Positions 23,071 through 30,455 of a DNA stretch of 64,000 bases are shown here, piece by piece (the stretch's first letter is position 1; each line of letters starts with the position of its first letter). The DNA is taken from positions 744,001-808,000 of the forward strand of contig NZ_CP133888.1 in NCBI RefSeq assembly GCF_041228405.1, read 5' to 3'. This DNA comes from Salinilacustrithrix flava. Its GTDB lineage: Bacteria > Actinomycetota > Acidimicrobiia > Acidimicrobiales > Salinilacustritrichaceae. The position numbers were made by a program, and so were the translations under genes. The notes beneath the pieces were generated by a model, which was given only the letters and a program-made list of their open reading frames with translations, was not told where the DNA came from and ran no database searches.

Positions 23071-23907
23071 TCAGGAGCGACGTCCGGGGACGACGGCGAT
23101 GGGCCGTCGGGCGTAGCGCACGATGTAGCCGGCGACGCTGCCGAGCAGCAGGCCTTGCACTGCGCCGAGTCCGCGCGCGCCCACCACGAGCAGGGCAGCG
23201 TCGGTCTCTTCGGCCACGCGCAGGAGCGCAGTCCGGGGCTCGGCCGCTTCGATTCGTGGCTGGTGCGCGATCCCACGTTCCCTGATCGCGGCGCACCACC
23301 CGTCAAGGGTGCGCCCGGCCTGGTCCAGCACCGCGTCGGAAACGCCGCTGCCGGTTGCGTGCACGACGACGAGCTCCGAGCCGGTGGCATCGGCGAGCTC
23401 GATCACCCAGTCCAGCGCGCGCGTGGAGCCCTCGGAGTCGTCCATGCCGACGACGATCGGTCCGTCCATCGGGGGTTCGTCTCCGCGCAGCACGACCACG
23501 GGGGCGGGGCTGTGCTCGACGCACTGCTGGGTCACCGAGCCGAGGAGCAGCCCGTCGAAGCCGCCCAGACCGCGAGCGCCCAGCACGAGCATGTCGACGC
23601 TGCTGCGGCCGGCACTGGCGAGCAACACCCCTGCGGCGGGGCCCCGGCCGACCTCGATCTGCACCCGACCGGCGCCGGTCTCGATCTCCTCGCCGATGAT
23701 CGCTCGGAGGTGTTCGGTGGTGCGTCGGTCCATCTCCGCTGGACCGAGGAGCTCGGCGGGTCCACCGGGCGACCCCGCTGCTGCCGGGTACTGCCAGCCC
23801 GCGACCGCCCGCACGGTGGCGCCCTTGGCGGCTGCAACCCGTGCCGCCCATCTGAGGGCGGTCCGCGAGCTCGCCGAACCGTCGACTCCGACCACGATCT
23901 CACTCAC
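23071..23907 (-). CDS. Universal stress protein, tandem domains (USP 1)
   Basis: A 278-residue protein of two UspA domains (1-140 and 145-278). Each ends in the ATP-binding pattern GX2GX9GS: GARGLGGFDGLLLGS and GARGLGAVQGLLLGS, followed by the hydrophobic last strand. First strands read EIVVGVDGSASS and PIVVGMDDSEGS. The GTG at 23907 is preceded by an AGGGAGA ribosome binding site 8 nt away; a longer frame to 23997 lacks domain homology. Such ATP-binding USPs belong to dormancy and hypoxia regulons in mycobacteria. A GGGGACGTTGGCC motif lies about 70 bases upstream. Confidence 0.93.
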   Translation of the reverse strand: MSEIVVGVDGSASSRTALRWAARVAAAKGATVRAVAGWQYPAAAGSPGGPAELLGPAEMDRRTTEHLRAIIGEEIETGAGRVQIEVGRGPAAGVLLASAGRSSVDMLVLGARGLGGFDGLLLGSVTQQCVEHSPAPVVVLRGDEPPMDGPIVVGMDDSEGSTRALDWVIELADATGSELVVVHATGSGVSDAVLDQAGRTLDGWCAAIRERGIAHQPRIEAAEPRTALLRVAEETDAALLVVGARGLGAVQGLLLGSVAGYIVRYARRPIAVVPGRRS

Positions 23908-23972
23908 CGGCTGATCTCCCTTCGGGGTTGGCACCTTGAGGACGACTGTCACGGTCTGGGCACCGCCGGACC

Positions 23973-23988
23973 AGAGGCCAACGTCCCC
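23973..23988 (-). promoter_or_regulatory. GGGAC-type motif upstream of USP 1
   Basis: On the minus strand the 16-mer reads GGGGACGTTGGCCTCT. The identical 16-mer occurs at 27794-27809 upstream of another stress protein. It approximates the DosR/DevR consensus (GGGAC, 4 nt, GNCCC). Confidence 0.5.
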
Positions 23989-24092
23989 ACCGGACACGGC
24001 GACTCGGTCCTGACCGACGGGGCTGCCTGACCCCGGTGGTTGTGGCCATCTGCTCTAGGCAGCCCGGAGCGACGTTGGTTCGCTGGGCAGAT

Positions 24093-24099
24093 GGGACCT
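24093..24099 (+). promoter_or_regulatory. GGGACCT half-site upstream of HAD fusion gene
   Basis: GGGACCT lies 71 bases before the ATG, the same distance range as the other GGGAC motifs of the island. The second half of the motif is poorly conserved here. Confidence 0.3.
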
Positions 24100-24169
24100 C
24101 CACCAGCAGGTTCGAGTTGCATGGCCACCGGCGCATCCCCAGCTTCTTGCGACTGGCGGCGCTGCTGAG

Positions 24170-25918
24170 ATGGCTGCCGGCTACTTCCGCGCCGTTGCCG
24201 TGGACTTCGACGGCACCCTCACCGAGGGTGCGCGACCCGACGAGGCGGTGCTGGCGGCCATCGCTGATCTACGCCGTCGCGGCATCCGGGTCATCCTGGC
24301 CACCGGCCGCATCCTGGGTGAGTTGCGCCGCGGCTTCCACGACGTCGATGATCACTTCGACAGCATCGTCGCCGAGAACGGCGCACTGCTCAGCGGCCCG
24401 CACGGGCGTCGGCTCCTCGCCGATCCAGTCGATGCGGCACTCGAGGACGCCCTGCTCCGTCGCCGCGTCCCCGTCCGGTCCGGAGAGGTGCTGCTGGCCT
24501 GTGACGCGACACATGATCTCGTCGTCCTTGAGGAGATCGGTCGTCTCGGCCTCGACTGCCAGATCCTGCGCAACCGGGCCGCGCTCATGGTGCTCCCGGC
24601 CGGGGTGACCAAGGGGTCGGGTCTACTCGAGGCGCTCGGAGATCTGGGCGTGTCACGACACAGCACCATCACGGCCGGTGACGCGGAGAACGACCGCCGC
24701 CTCCTCGAAGTCGGCGAGTACGGCGTCGCCGTGGCCAACGCCGTCGACGCCCTCAAGGACCACGCCGACCTCGTCCTGGACGAAGCCGACGGCCATGGCA
24801 TCCTGGGTCTGCTCCGTGGCCCGATCCTGACCGGGGCACGGCGAGCTCACTCGGACCGCTGGCGGGTGCTCCTCGGCATGACCGGCGAGGGAGAGTCGGT
24901 CGTCATCCCGGCCTCGCAGGTCAACGTGCTCATCGCTGGCGGCTCCGGCATGGGCAAGTCCTACGTCGCAGGGTTGCTGGCTGAAGCGATCTCGGAGCTC
25001 GGCTACTCGGCCCTCGTCGTCGACCTTGAGGGCGACCACCTCGGCCTCGACGACCTCCGTGGCGTGCTGTCGGTCGGGGGAGTGGAACCGCTCCCCAAGC
25101 CCACGGAGATCCACCGCCTGCTCCGGCACCGCTTCGGCAGCGTGGTCCTCGACCTCTCCCTCCTGGTCCCCGACGAACAGGACGCGTACATCTCGTCGCT
25201 GCCCGAGGTCATCGAAGACGAGCGAGACCAGACAGGCCTGCCCCACTGGGTCTTCGTCGACGAGGCCCACCGCCTCGTCGGGACCGATCTGATGGGGGCT
25301 GCGGTGCTCGATGAGGCCAACCGCGGGTACTGCCTGGTCAGCTACCGGCCCGAGCACCTCACCGGCATCTCTCCCGAGAACCTCGACGTCGTCCTCCTGA
25401 CACCGGGCCTCGAGCCCCACCAGCTCTCCAGCCTGGCTGTCGCCACGGGGCGGACCGGTCAGCACCTCACGGACCTGCTCGACGGCACGGTGGTGGGGCA
25501 GGCGATCATCATCGAACCGCCACGAGGCCCCGACCACGATCGGTGCTTCACCGTCGCCAGCCGCCGCACCAGCCACGTGCGCCACTGGCACAAGTACGTC
25601 CGGCTCCCCCTGGACGCCCACCTGCACTTCCACTTCCGAACCACCGGCAACGTGCCGACCGGCCACGTCGCCACCAGCCTCTACGAGTTCCACCACATCC
25701 TGCGCCAGAGCCCCCCAGAGGTGATCGAGCACCACGCGTCCCAGCACGACTTCTCCTGCTGGATCCAGGACGCGATCAAGGACGGTGCGCTACAGGACAG
25801 CTTCCGTGCGACCGAGCGATCCCTCGCCGAGGCCGGCAGCACCAGCATTCGAGATGAACTCGTCCATGCCATCGAACAGCGCTACCTCGACGAGGTCATC
25901 GCCGAGCAGGTGGACTGA
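24170..25918 (+). CDS. HAD phosphatase - HerA-like ATPase - DUF5752-like fusion
   Basis: A 582-residue three-part protein. Residues 1-225 are a Cof-type HAD hydrolase with VDFDGTLTEG, ATGR and GDAENDRRLLEVGEYGVAVANA. Residues 240-470 are a P-loop ATPase with Walker A GGSGMGKS (257-264) and Walker B WVFVDEAHR (360-368), HerA/TraG-like in style. Residues 480-545 (HLHFHFRTTGNVPTGHVATS, then EFHHIL and HDFSCWIQDAI) resemble DUF5752, a domain linked to sugar or polyphosphate-related proteins. The combination suggests ATP-dependent handling of a phosphorylated metabolite or a regulatory switch; no activity is known to me. It sits in the stress island, divergent from USP 1. Confidence 0.8.
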   Translation: MAAGYFRAVAVDFDGTLTEGARPDEAVLAAIADLRRRGIRVILATGRILGELRRGFHDVDDHFDSIVAENGALLSGPHGRRLLADPVDAALEDALLRRRVPVRSGEVLLACDATHDLVVLEEIGRLGLDCQILRNRAALMVLPAGVTKGSGLLEALGDLGVSRHSTITAGDAENDRRLLEVGEYGVAVANAVDALKDHADLVLDEADGHGILGLLRGPILTGARRAHSDRWRVLLGMTGEGESVVIPASQVNVLIAGGSGMGKSYVAGLLAEAISELGYSALVVDLEGDHLGLDDLRGVLSVGGVEPLPKPTEIHRLLRHRFGSVVLDLSLLVPDEQDAYISSLPEVIEDERDQTGLPHWVFVDEAHRLVGTDLMGAAVLDEANRGYCLVSYRPEHLTGISPENLDVVLLTPGLEPHQLSSLAVATGRTGQHLTDLLDGTVVGQAIIIEPPRGPDHDRCFTVASRRTSHVRHWHKYVRLPLDAHLHFHFRTTGNVPTGHVATSLYEFHHILRQSPPEVIEHHASQHDFSCWIQDAIKDGALQDSFRATERSLAEAGSTSIRDELVHAIEQRYLDEVIAEQVD

Positions 25919-25955
25919 GGGACTGGCGGACACCGCCCAGGCCATCGGGTTCGTG

Positions 25956-26795
25956 CTACGTGGGGGGAACCAGGACGACGGAGCGATCAGCCCGGTGCAG
26001 GGTCTTGAGCGCGACACCGCCCACACGGAGCCCGGTGAAGCCACCCAGGCCGCGTGTGCCGACGACCACGAGGTCGGCGTGTTCGTCCTCGGCCCCTTGC
26101 ACCAGAGCTCCGGCGACGTCGGGGTTGCTCAGGGCCAGTGCGCGGACATCGACCCCGGCATCCAAGAGCTCGGCCGCGTAGTCGTCGCGGATCCGCCGTT
26201 CGAGACCCTCGTGCCAGCCTCCCGGGCCGCCCGACGGTGTCCGCTCGGCGACAGGTACGTCCACCGAAGCTGCGACGACACGCACGTCGGCATCGCCTCG
26301 CATCGCCAAGACCCAGTGGACCGCGGCGCGTGACCCCTCCGAGCCGTCGACGCCCACGAGCACGGTGGGTGTCGTGAGGTTGCCCTCACCATCGACCACG
26401 GCGAGGGGAAGGTCCACGTGGTGCGCGAGCCACTCCGCCATGCTGCCGATGCGGAGCAGACCGGGCCCGGCCGAGGTGCCGACCCGGCCCACGACGACGA
26501 GGTCGGCGTTCTCCCGTTCGGCCACCGCGAGGATGCCTGGACGGGGATCGCCGCGCTCGACGACGGTCCGCACCGTGACGTCACCGAGGTGGGCCGGTTC
26601 GCTCCAGACCTTGAGCTTCGCCTCCTGCTCGGCGCGAAGAACCTCGACACGCCGAGGTGGCAGCTCGGAGTCCGTTGGCTCGAACCCGGTCATCACCACC
26701 ACCTCCGCGCCATGGCGCAACGCGAGCTGGGCTGCCCAACGCAACGCATCCGTGGCGCCCGCTGAACCATCCGTACCGACAACGATCCGCTTCAT
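25956..26795 (-). CDS. Universal stress protein, tandem domains (USP 2)
   Basis: A 279-residue double UspA protein. Strand starts are KRIVVGTDGSAGAT and PTVLVGVDGSEGSRAAV. The second domain has GTRGLGGFTGLRVGGVA, where the final Ser of the ATP motif is replaced by Gly; the first has GRVGTSAGPGLLRIGSMAE, so nucleotide binding may differ between domains. The ATG at 26795 follows GGACGGAG. It is convergent with the HAD fusion gene and precedes USP 3 on the same strand in reverse order, with a 49-bp gap. Confidence 0.92.
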   Translation of the reverse strand: MKRIVVGTDGSAGATDALRWAAQLALRHGAEVVVMTGFEPTDSELPPRRVEVLRAEQEAKLKVWSEPAHLGDVTVRTVVERGDPRPGILAVAERENADLVVVGRVGTSAGPGLLRIGSMAEWLAHHVDLPLAVVDGEGNLTTPTVLVGVDGSEGSRAAVHWVLAMRGDADVRVVAASVDVPVAERTPSGGPGGWHEGLERRIRDDYAAELLDAGVDVRALALSNPDVAGALVQGAEDEHADLVVVGTRGLGGFTGLRVGGVALKTLHRADRSVVLVPPT

Positions 26796-26844
26796 CGCGC
26801 AACTCCGTCCCTCTCTGGTGGTTCCGGACATCTGGACTCACCGC

Positions 26845-27759
26845 TCATGACGCGGTCTGGTCGAGCGGCGAGACGAATCCCGGTGGCTTCGCGGTCAGCA
26901 CCGAGCAGCGAACCTCATCGAGGATCTGCTCGGCCGTGTTGCCCATCAGGACGCCTGTAATCCCGGTACGAGCCACGGTGCCCATCACCAGGAGGTTGAT
27001 GCGCTGGCGGCGCACCATCTCGACGATCGTCTGCGCCGGCGGGCCGTTGACGAGATGGGGCTTCCAGTCGACGGTGCTGGGCAGCGCGTCCCCGACAAGC
27101 GCGAGGAGCGCGCGATTCCTGGCAGACCGCTCGCTCTCGCGTAGCTCGGCGATCTCGGCATCCGAGCAGCCGGCGTGACGGACCAGGTTCTCGGCGAACA
27201 ACTCCCAGGCATGGGCGACGTGCAGTTCGCCCCCACCGAGCTCGACGAAGGCGGCCCCGAGCTCGAGCAGCACACGGTTGAGCTCGGCCTCGTCGGGCTC
27301 GGGGTTCACCGCCACCATCAGACGCTGCGTCCGGGCTCGCGTCGGACGGATGACCCACACCGGAACGGGGCACTTCCGGAGCAGACGCTTGATGGTGGCT
27401 CGATCCTCCCGGTCCTCGTCCGTCGTGACCACGACCAGGTCGTGCCCCCCGGTGAGCACCTCGGTGACGATCGAAAGTGCCGCGTTCCCAGATCTGACGA
27501 GCACCTCGGTGCTCCCCGCGTCGCACGACGCCGCCCAGCGGGCCAGCCGCTCCTCGATCTCGGCGCGTTCCACATCTGCGATGCGCTGCAGCCCCTCGCG
27601 GTCCTTGAACGGGTTGTACGTCGTCGACGGCTCACGACCCACCCCGAGCAGCGTCACGCTCGCGTCGCAGCGTTCGGCCAACTCGACCACGCGGCGCACG
27701 GCAGCCGGGTTCTCCCGGCAACCGAGAGGGCAGAACAGGATCCTGCGGAGCTCGACCAT
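26845..27759 (-). CDS. Universal stress protein (USP 3), divergent N-terminal domain
   Basis: A 304-residue protein. The N-terminal half (RRILFCPLGCRENPAAVRRV, TYNPFKDREGLQRI, GGHDLVVVTTDE) is a degenerate Usp domain without the glycine-rich ATP motif. The C-terminal half (LMVAVNPEPDEAELNRVLLE to LLVMGTVARTGITGVLMGNTAEQIL) is a Usp domain with GTxxxTGxxGxxMGN, close to the UspE type. The ATG at 27759 is used because the frame upstream becomes acidic low-complexity sequence. The shared 16-base GGGAC motif lies 35-50 bases upstream. Confidence 0.88.
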   Translation of the reverse strand: MVELRRILFCPLGCRENPAAVRRVVELAERCDASVTLLGVGREPSTTYNPFKDREGLQRIADVERAEIEERLARWAASCDAGSTEVLVRSGNAALSIVTEVLTGGHDLVVVTTDEDREDRATIKRLLRKCPVPVWVIRPTRARTQRLMVAVNPEPDEAELNRVLLELGAAFVELGGGELHVAHAWELFAENLVRHAGCSDAEIAELRESERSARNRALLALVGDALPSTVDWKPHLVNGPPAQTIVEMVRRQRINLLVMGTVARTGITGVLMGNTAEQILDEVRCSVLTAKPPGFVSPLDQTAS

Positions 27760-27793
27760 GACCCGATCCTGCGCGTCCCGCCGCTGCGCCGAC

Positions 27794-27809
27794 AGAGGCC
27801 AACGTCCCC
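27794..27809 (-). promoter_or_regulatory. GGGAC-type motif upstream of USP 3
   Basis: Identical 16-mer to that at 23973-23988 (GGGGACGTTGGCCTCT on the minus strand), 35 bases before the ATG of USP 3 and also within the divergent control region of the flavoprotein gene. Confidence 0.5.
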
Positions 27810-27848
27810 GACCCCGATGACCCCTCGTCACAGGTGCCCGGGTGCGAC

Positions 27849-27861
27849 GGGACCTGCGTCC
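27849..27861 (+). promoter_or_regulatory. GGGAC-type motif upstream of flavoprotein gene
   Basis: GGGACCTGCGTCC is a near palindrome (GGGAC, 3-4 nt, GTCC) 34-46 bases before the ATG at 27895. Confidence 0.45.
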
Positions 27862-27894
27862 ATGGTCCGCCCGCTCACAGTGTGCGACCCTCCG

Positions 27895-29313
27895 ATGATG
27901 CGGAGGCTGAACGCAATCACGGGTGCAGCGCTCTACGCCATCGTGGTCGTGGTGCCACTGTTCGTGATCCTGCTCGGTCCGCAGTCTCCCGAGCGGGGCT
28001 TCTGGATCGAGTTCGGCGTCGCGCTCGGCTTCATCGGCCTCGCCATGCTCAGCCTCCAGTCGGTGCTGACCGCCCGCTACCCGAAGCTGTCCGGTGTCAT
28101 CGGACAGGACACCATGCTGCAGTTCCACCGGCAGGCCGGCATCGTCGCCTTCGGGTTCGTGCTCGCCCACCCCGTGGTCCTGCTGCTGGCGGAGCCCGAC
28201 TACTGGGAGTTCCTCGATCCGCGGGTGAACCTCCTGCGAGCAGCGTTCCTCATCCTCGTCGTATTCGCTCTCCCGATCCTGATCGTCACCTCCCTGTGGC
28301 GGGACAGGCTGCGGCTGCCCTATGAGTGGTGGCGCCTCGGCCACGGCGCCCTCGCCATGCTCATCCTGGTCATCGGGCTCGTCCACATCACCCGTGTCCA
28401 CCACTACCTCTCCGACCCGTGGAAGCAAGCCCTGTGGGTCGTGATCGGCACCGCCTCGATCGGCAGCATCCTCTACGCACGCGCCATCAAGCCACTCAAG
28501 GTCCGCCGACACCCCTACCGCGTCACCGACGTCCGCCCAGCCGCGCACCGCACGTGGACGATCGCCCTCGAACCCGCCAACGACACCGCTCCCCTGCAGT
28601 TCCGACCCGGGCAGTTCGCGTTCGTCACCCTGGACGACTCGGCATTCGCACTCGAGCAGCACCCCTACTCGATCGCATCGAGCGCCATGCGCCCCGAACG
28701 GTTGGAGTTCGTCGTCAAGGAACTGGGTGACTACACAGCCACCATCGGAGGCACTCCCGTGGGGCAGACCGCCTACGTCGACGGCCCGTACGGCTCGCTC
28801 CACCTGCCCGACGACCCGTCCTCCAGCCTCCTGATGATCGGCGGCGGGATCGGCATCTCACCCATCCTGAGCATGCTGCGCACCCTTCGCGACAAGGGCA
28901 GTCGTGGGCGCGTCGTCCTGATCTACGCCGCCGATGAAGCTGAGGACCTGGTCTGCGACTCCGAGCTGGACGATCTCGAGCACCAGCTCGGCCTCGAGGT
29001 CGTCCGAGTCCTGCGAGAGCCACCGGCAGGCTGGCAAGGCAGGCGAGGCGTCATCGATGTCGATCTCATCGACGACTTCCTGCCAGCGGAAGGTGCTGGG
29101 AAGTGGCACGTCGTGCTGTGCGGACCACCACCAATGATGGACGTCGTCGAGCGAGCGGCTCGCGATCGAGGCGTACCCCTTCGCCAGATCCACTCCGAGC
29201 GGTTCGACATCGGTGCTGCCCACGCGGTGGGACAGCGCGGGACTCAGATCCGCCTGGTCGTGCTCGCGCTGGGCGCCGTGATGTTGGGAGCCGCCGCGCT
29301 GTTTGCGTGGTGA
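27895..29313 (+). CDS. Ferric-reductase-like membrane flavoprotein with FNR domain
   Basis: A 472-residue protein: about six membrane helices (residues 5-205) with paired histidines (FHRQAGIVAFGFVLAHP and GHGALAMLILVIGLVHITRVHHY) that suit two haems, then a ferredoxin-reductase-type FAD domain (FRPGQFAFVTL, EQHPYSIASS) and NAD(P)-binding domain (LLMIGGGIGISPILSML, VVLCGPPPMMD). It ends with one more C-terminal helix. The family moves electrons from NAD(P)H through FAD and haem across the membrane. Its place among stress proteins suggests redox balance under low oxygen or starvation, by inference. Confidence 0.88.
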   Translation: MMRRLNAITGAALYAIVVVVPLFVILLGPQSPERGFWIEFGVALGFIGLAMLSLQSVLTARYPKLSGVIGQDTMLQFHRQAGIVAFGFVLAHPVVLLLAEPDYWEFLDPRVNLLRAAFLILVVFALPILIVTSLWRDRLRLPYEWWRLGHGALAMLILVIGLVHITRVHHYLSDPWKQALWVVIGTASIGSILYARAIKPLKVRRHPYRVTDVRPAAHRTWTIALEPANDTAPLQFRPGQFAFVTLDDSAFALEQHPYSIASSAMRPERLEFVVKELGDYTATIGGTPVGQTAYVDGPYGSLHLPDDPSSSLLMIGGGIGISPILSMLRTLRDKGSRGRVVLIYAADEAEDLVCDSELDDLEHQLGLEVVRVLREPPAGWQGRRGVIDVDLIDDFLPAEGAGKWHVVLCGPPPMMDVVERAARDRGVPLRQIHSERFDIGAAHAVGQRGTQIRLVVLALGAVMLGAAALFAW

Positions 29314-29446
29314 CCAACGGGGTGGCCACGGCGCAGTCACCCTCACGGAGCTGTCGGGCAGCGAGCCTGGAGGAGGCGAACGGGTCCGGGCACTCGGCTC
29401 AGGCTGAGCCGCAGCAGGAGACATCCCCCGGGGGTGCATGGTGTGC

Positions 29447-29460
29447 GGGACCTTGTGCCC
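29447..29460 (+). promoter_or_regulatory. GGGAC-type motif upstream of USP 4
   Basis: GGGACCTTGTGCCC, 62-75 bases before the ATG of USP 4, fits GGGAC-4 nt-GCCC. The surrounding 208-bp gap contains no gene. Confidence 0.5.
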
Positions 29461-29521
29461 TTCACGTCCGTGCGCGGTGCCGGTGCAATGGGGCGGTCAG
29501 CCTGTGACGAGGTGAAACGCG

Positions 29522-30373
29522 ATGCCCACCGTGGTGGTCCCACTCGACGGATCGGAGTTTTCCGAGCGCGCCCTGCGCCCCGGAGCGGCGCTCGCCGCCC
29601 GCAGCGGCCGAGAAGCCGCCAGGGGCCGCCTCGTGCTCGTCACCTGTGCCGCTTCGGATGGATCCGTCCTCGAGCGGCGCCTGCGGGATCGGGCCGACCT
29701 CTTCGCCAGCATCGTCGACGTGCAGGTCCGCGTCCTCGAAGAAGACCCGGTCGGTGGGATCCTCCAGACGGTGGCGGAGGACGCCGACGCACTGCTGTGC
29801 ATGACAACACATGGGCGAGGCGGCGTTCGCAATGCGCTGCTCGGCAGCGTCTCCGAGCAGGTGGTCTGCGATGCCACGGGGCCCATCGTCCTCGTCGGCC
29901 CCAAGTGCACGACGACTCCGCTGCCAGGCGAGCGCAGTCACGTCGTCGTCTGCTCCGACGGCTCCTCCTTCGGTGATGCGGTGCTGCCCGTCGCCATCCG
30001 GTGGGCGACACAACTCGGCCTGGGCCTCTGGCTCGTCACGGTCATCGGTCCTGACGAGGCCGTGGCTCTGCCTGGCGAACGCCCTGGGCACCGCGAGCTC
30101 AGGGACGCACAGGAACGACTGACCCGTCTGGCCGCAGGCATCCCGCCCGAGGTCGGGTCGCCCCAGACGACGGTCCTCTACGGACTACCTGCCCCCAGGA
30201 CGATCGTCGGCCATGCGCACCGCATCTCCGCGGCGCTCATCGCAATGGCGACCCACGGACGCACCGGACTGCTCCGCACGGCGCTGGGAAGCGTCACCGC
30301 CGACGTCGTCCGGCACTCACCCTGCCCCGTGCTGATCGTGCGCCCACCCGTGCAAGGGCCAGTGGACCGATGA
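29522..30373 (+). CDS. Universal stress protein, tandem domains (USP 4)
   Basis: A 283-residue double Usp protein. Both halves hold the ATP-binding motif: TTHGRGGVRNALLGSVSEQV and ATHGRTGLLRTALGSVTADVV, each ending with the typical CPVLIV-like strand (GPIVLVGP, CPVLIVRPP). Starts read PTVVVPLDGSEFSERAL and HVVVCSDGSSFG. It lies between the flavoprotein and the cation ATPase, all on the + strand, so the three may be partly co-transcribed. ATG 29522 has a GAGGTG stretch upstream as ribosome binding site. Confidence 0.93.
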   Translation: MPTVVVPLDGSEFSERALRPGAALAARSGREAARGRLVLVTCAASDGSVLERRLRDRADLFASIVDVQVRVLEEDPVGGILQTVAEDADALLCMTTHGRGGVRNALLGSVSEQVVCDATGPIVLVGPKCTTTPLPGERSHVVVCSDGSSFGDAVLPVAIRWATQLGLGLWLVTVIGPDEAVALPGERPGHRELRDAQERLTRLAAGIPPEVGSPQTTVLYGLPAPRTIVGHAHRISAALIAMATHGRTGLLRTALGSVTADVVRHSPCPVLIVRPPVQGPVDR

Positions 30374-30455
30374 GCGCGGCGCCGGGTGCACACCGGTCAG
30401 TGCTGCCGCGCGCCATCGTTCCCTGCACGAGCGCAAGACCCCGAAGGACATCGAC

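Noticed and set aside
22829..23116. 95-codon + strand frame overlapping the end of USP 1
   Set aside because: Basic low-complexity product with no ribosome binding site; overlaps a well-supported gene on the other strand.
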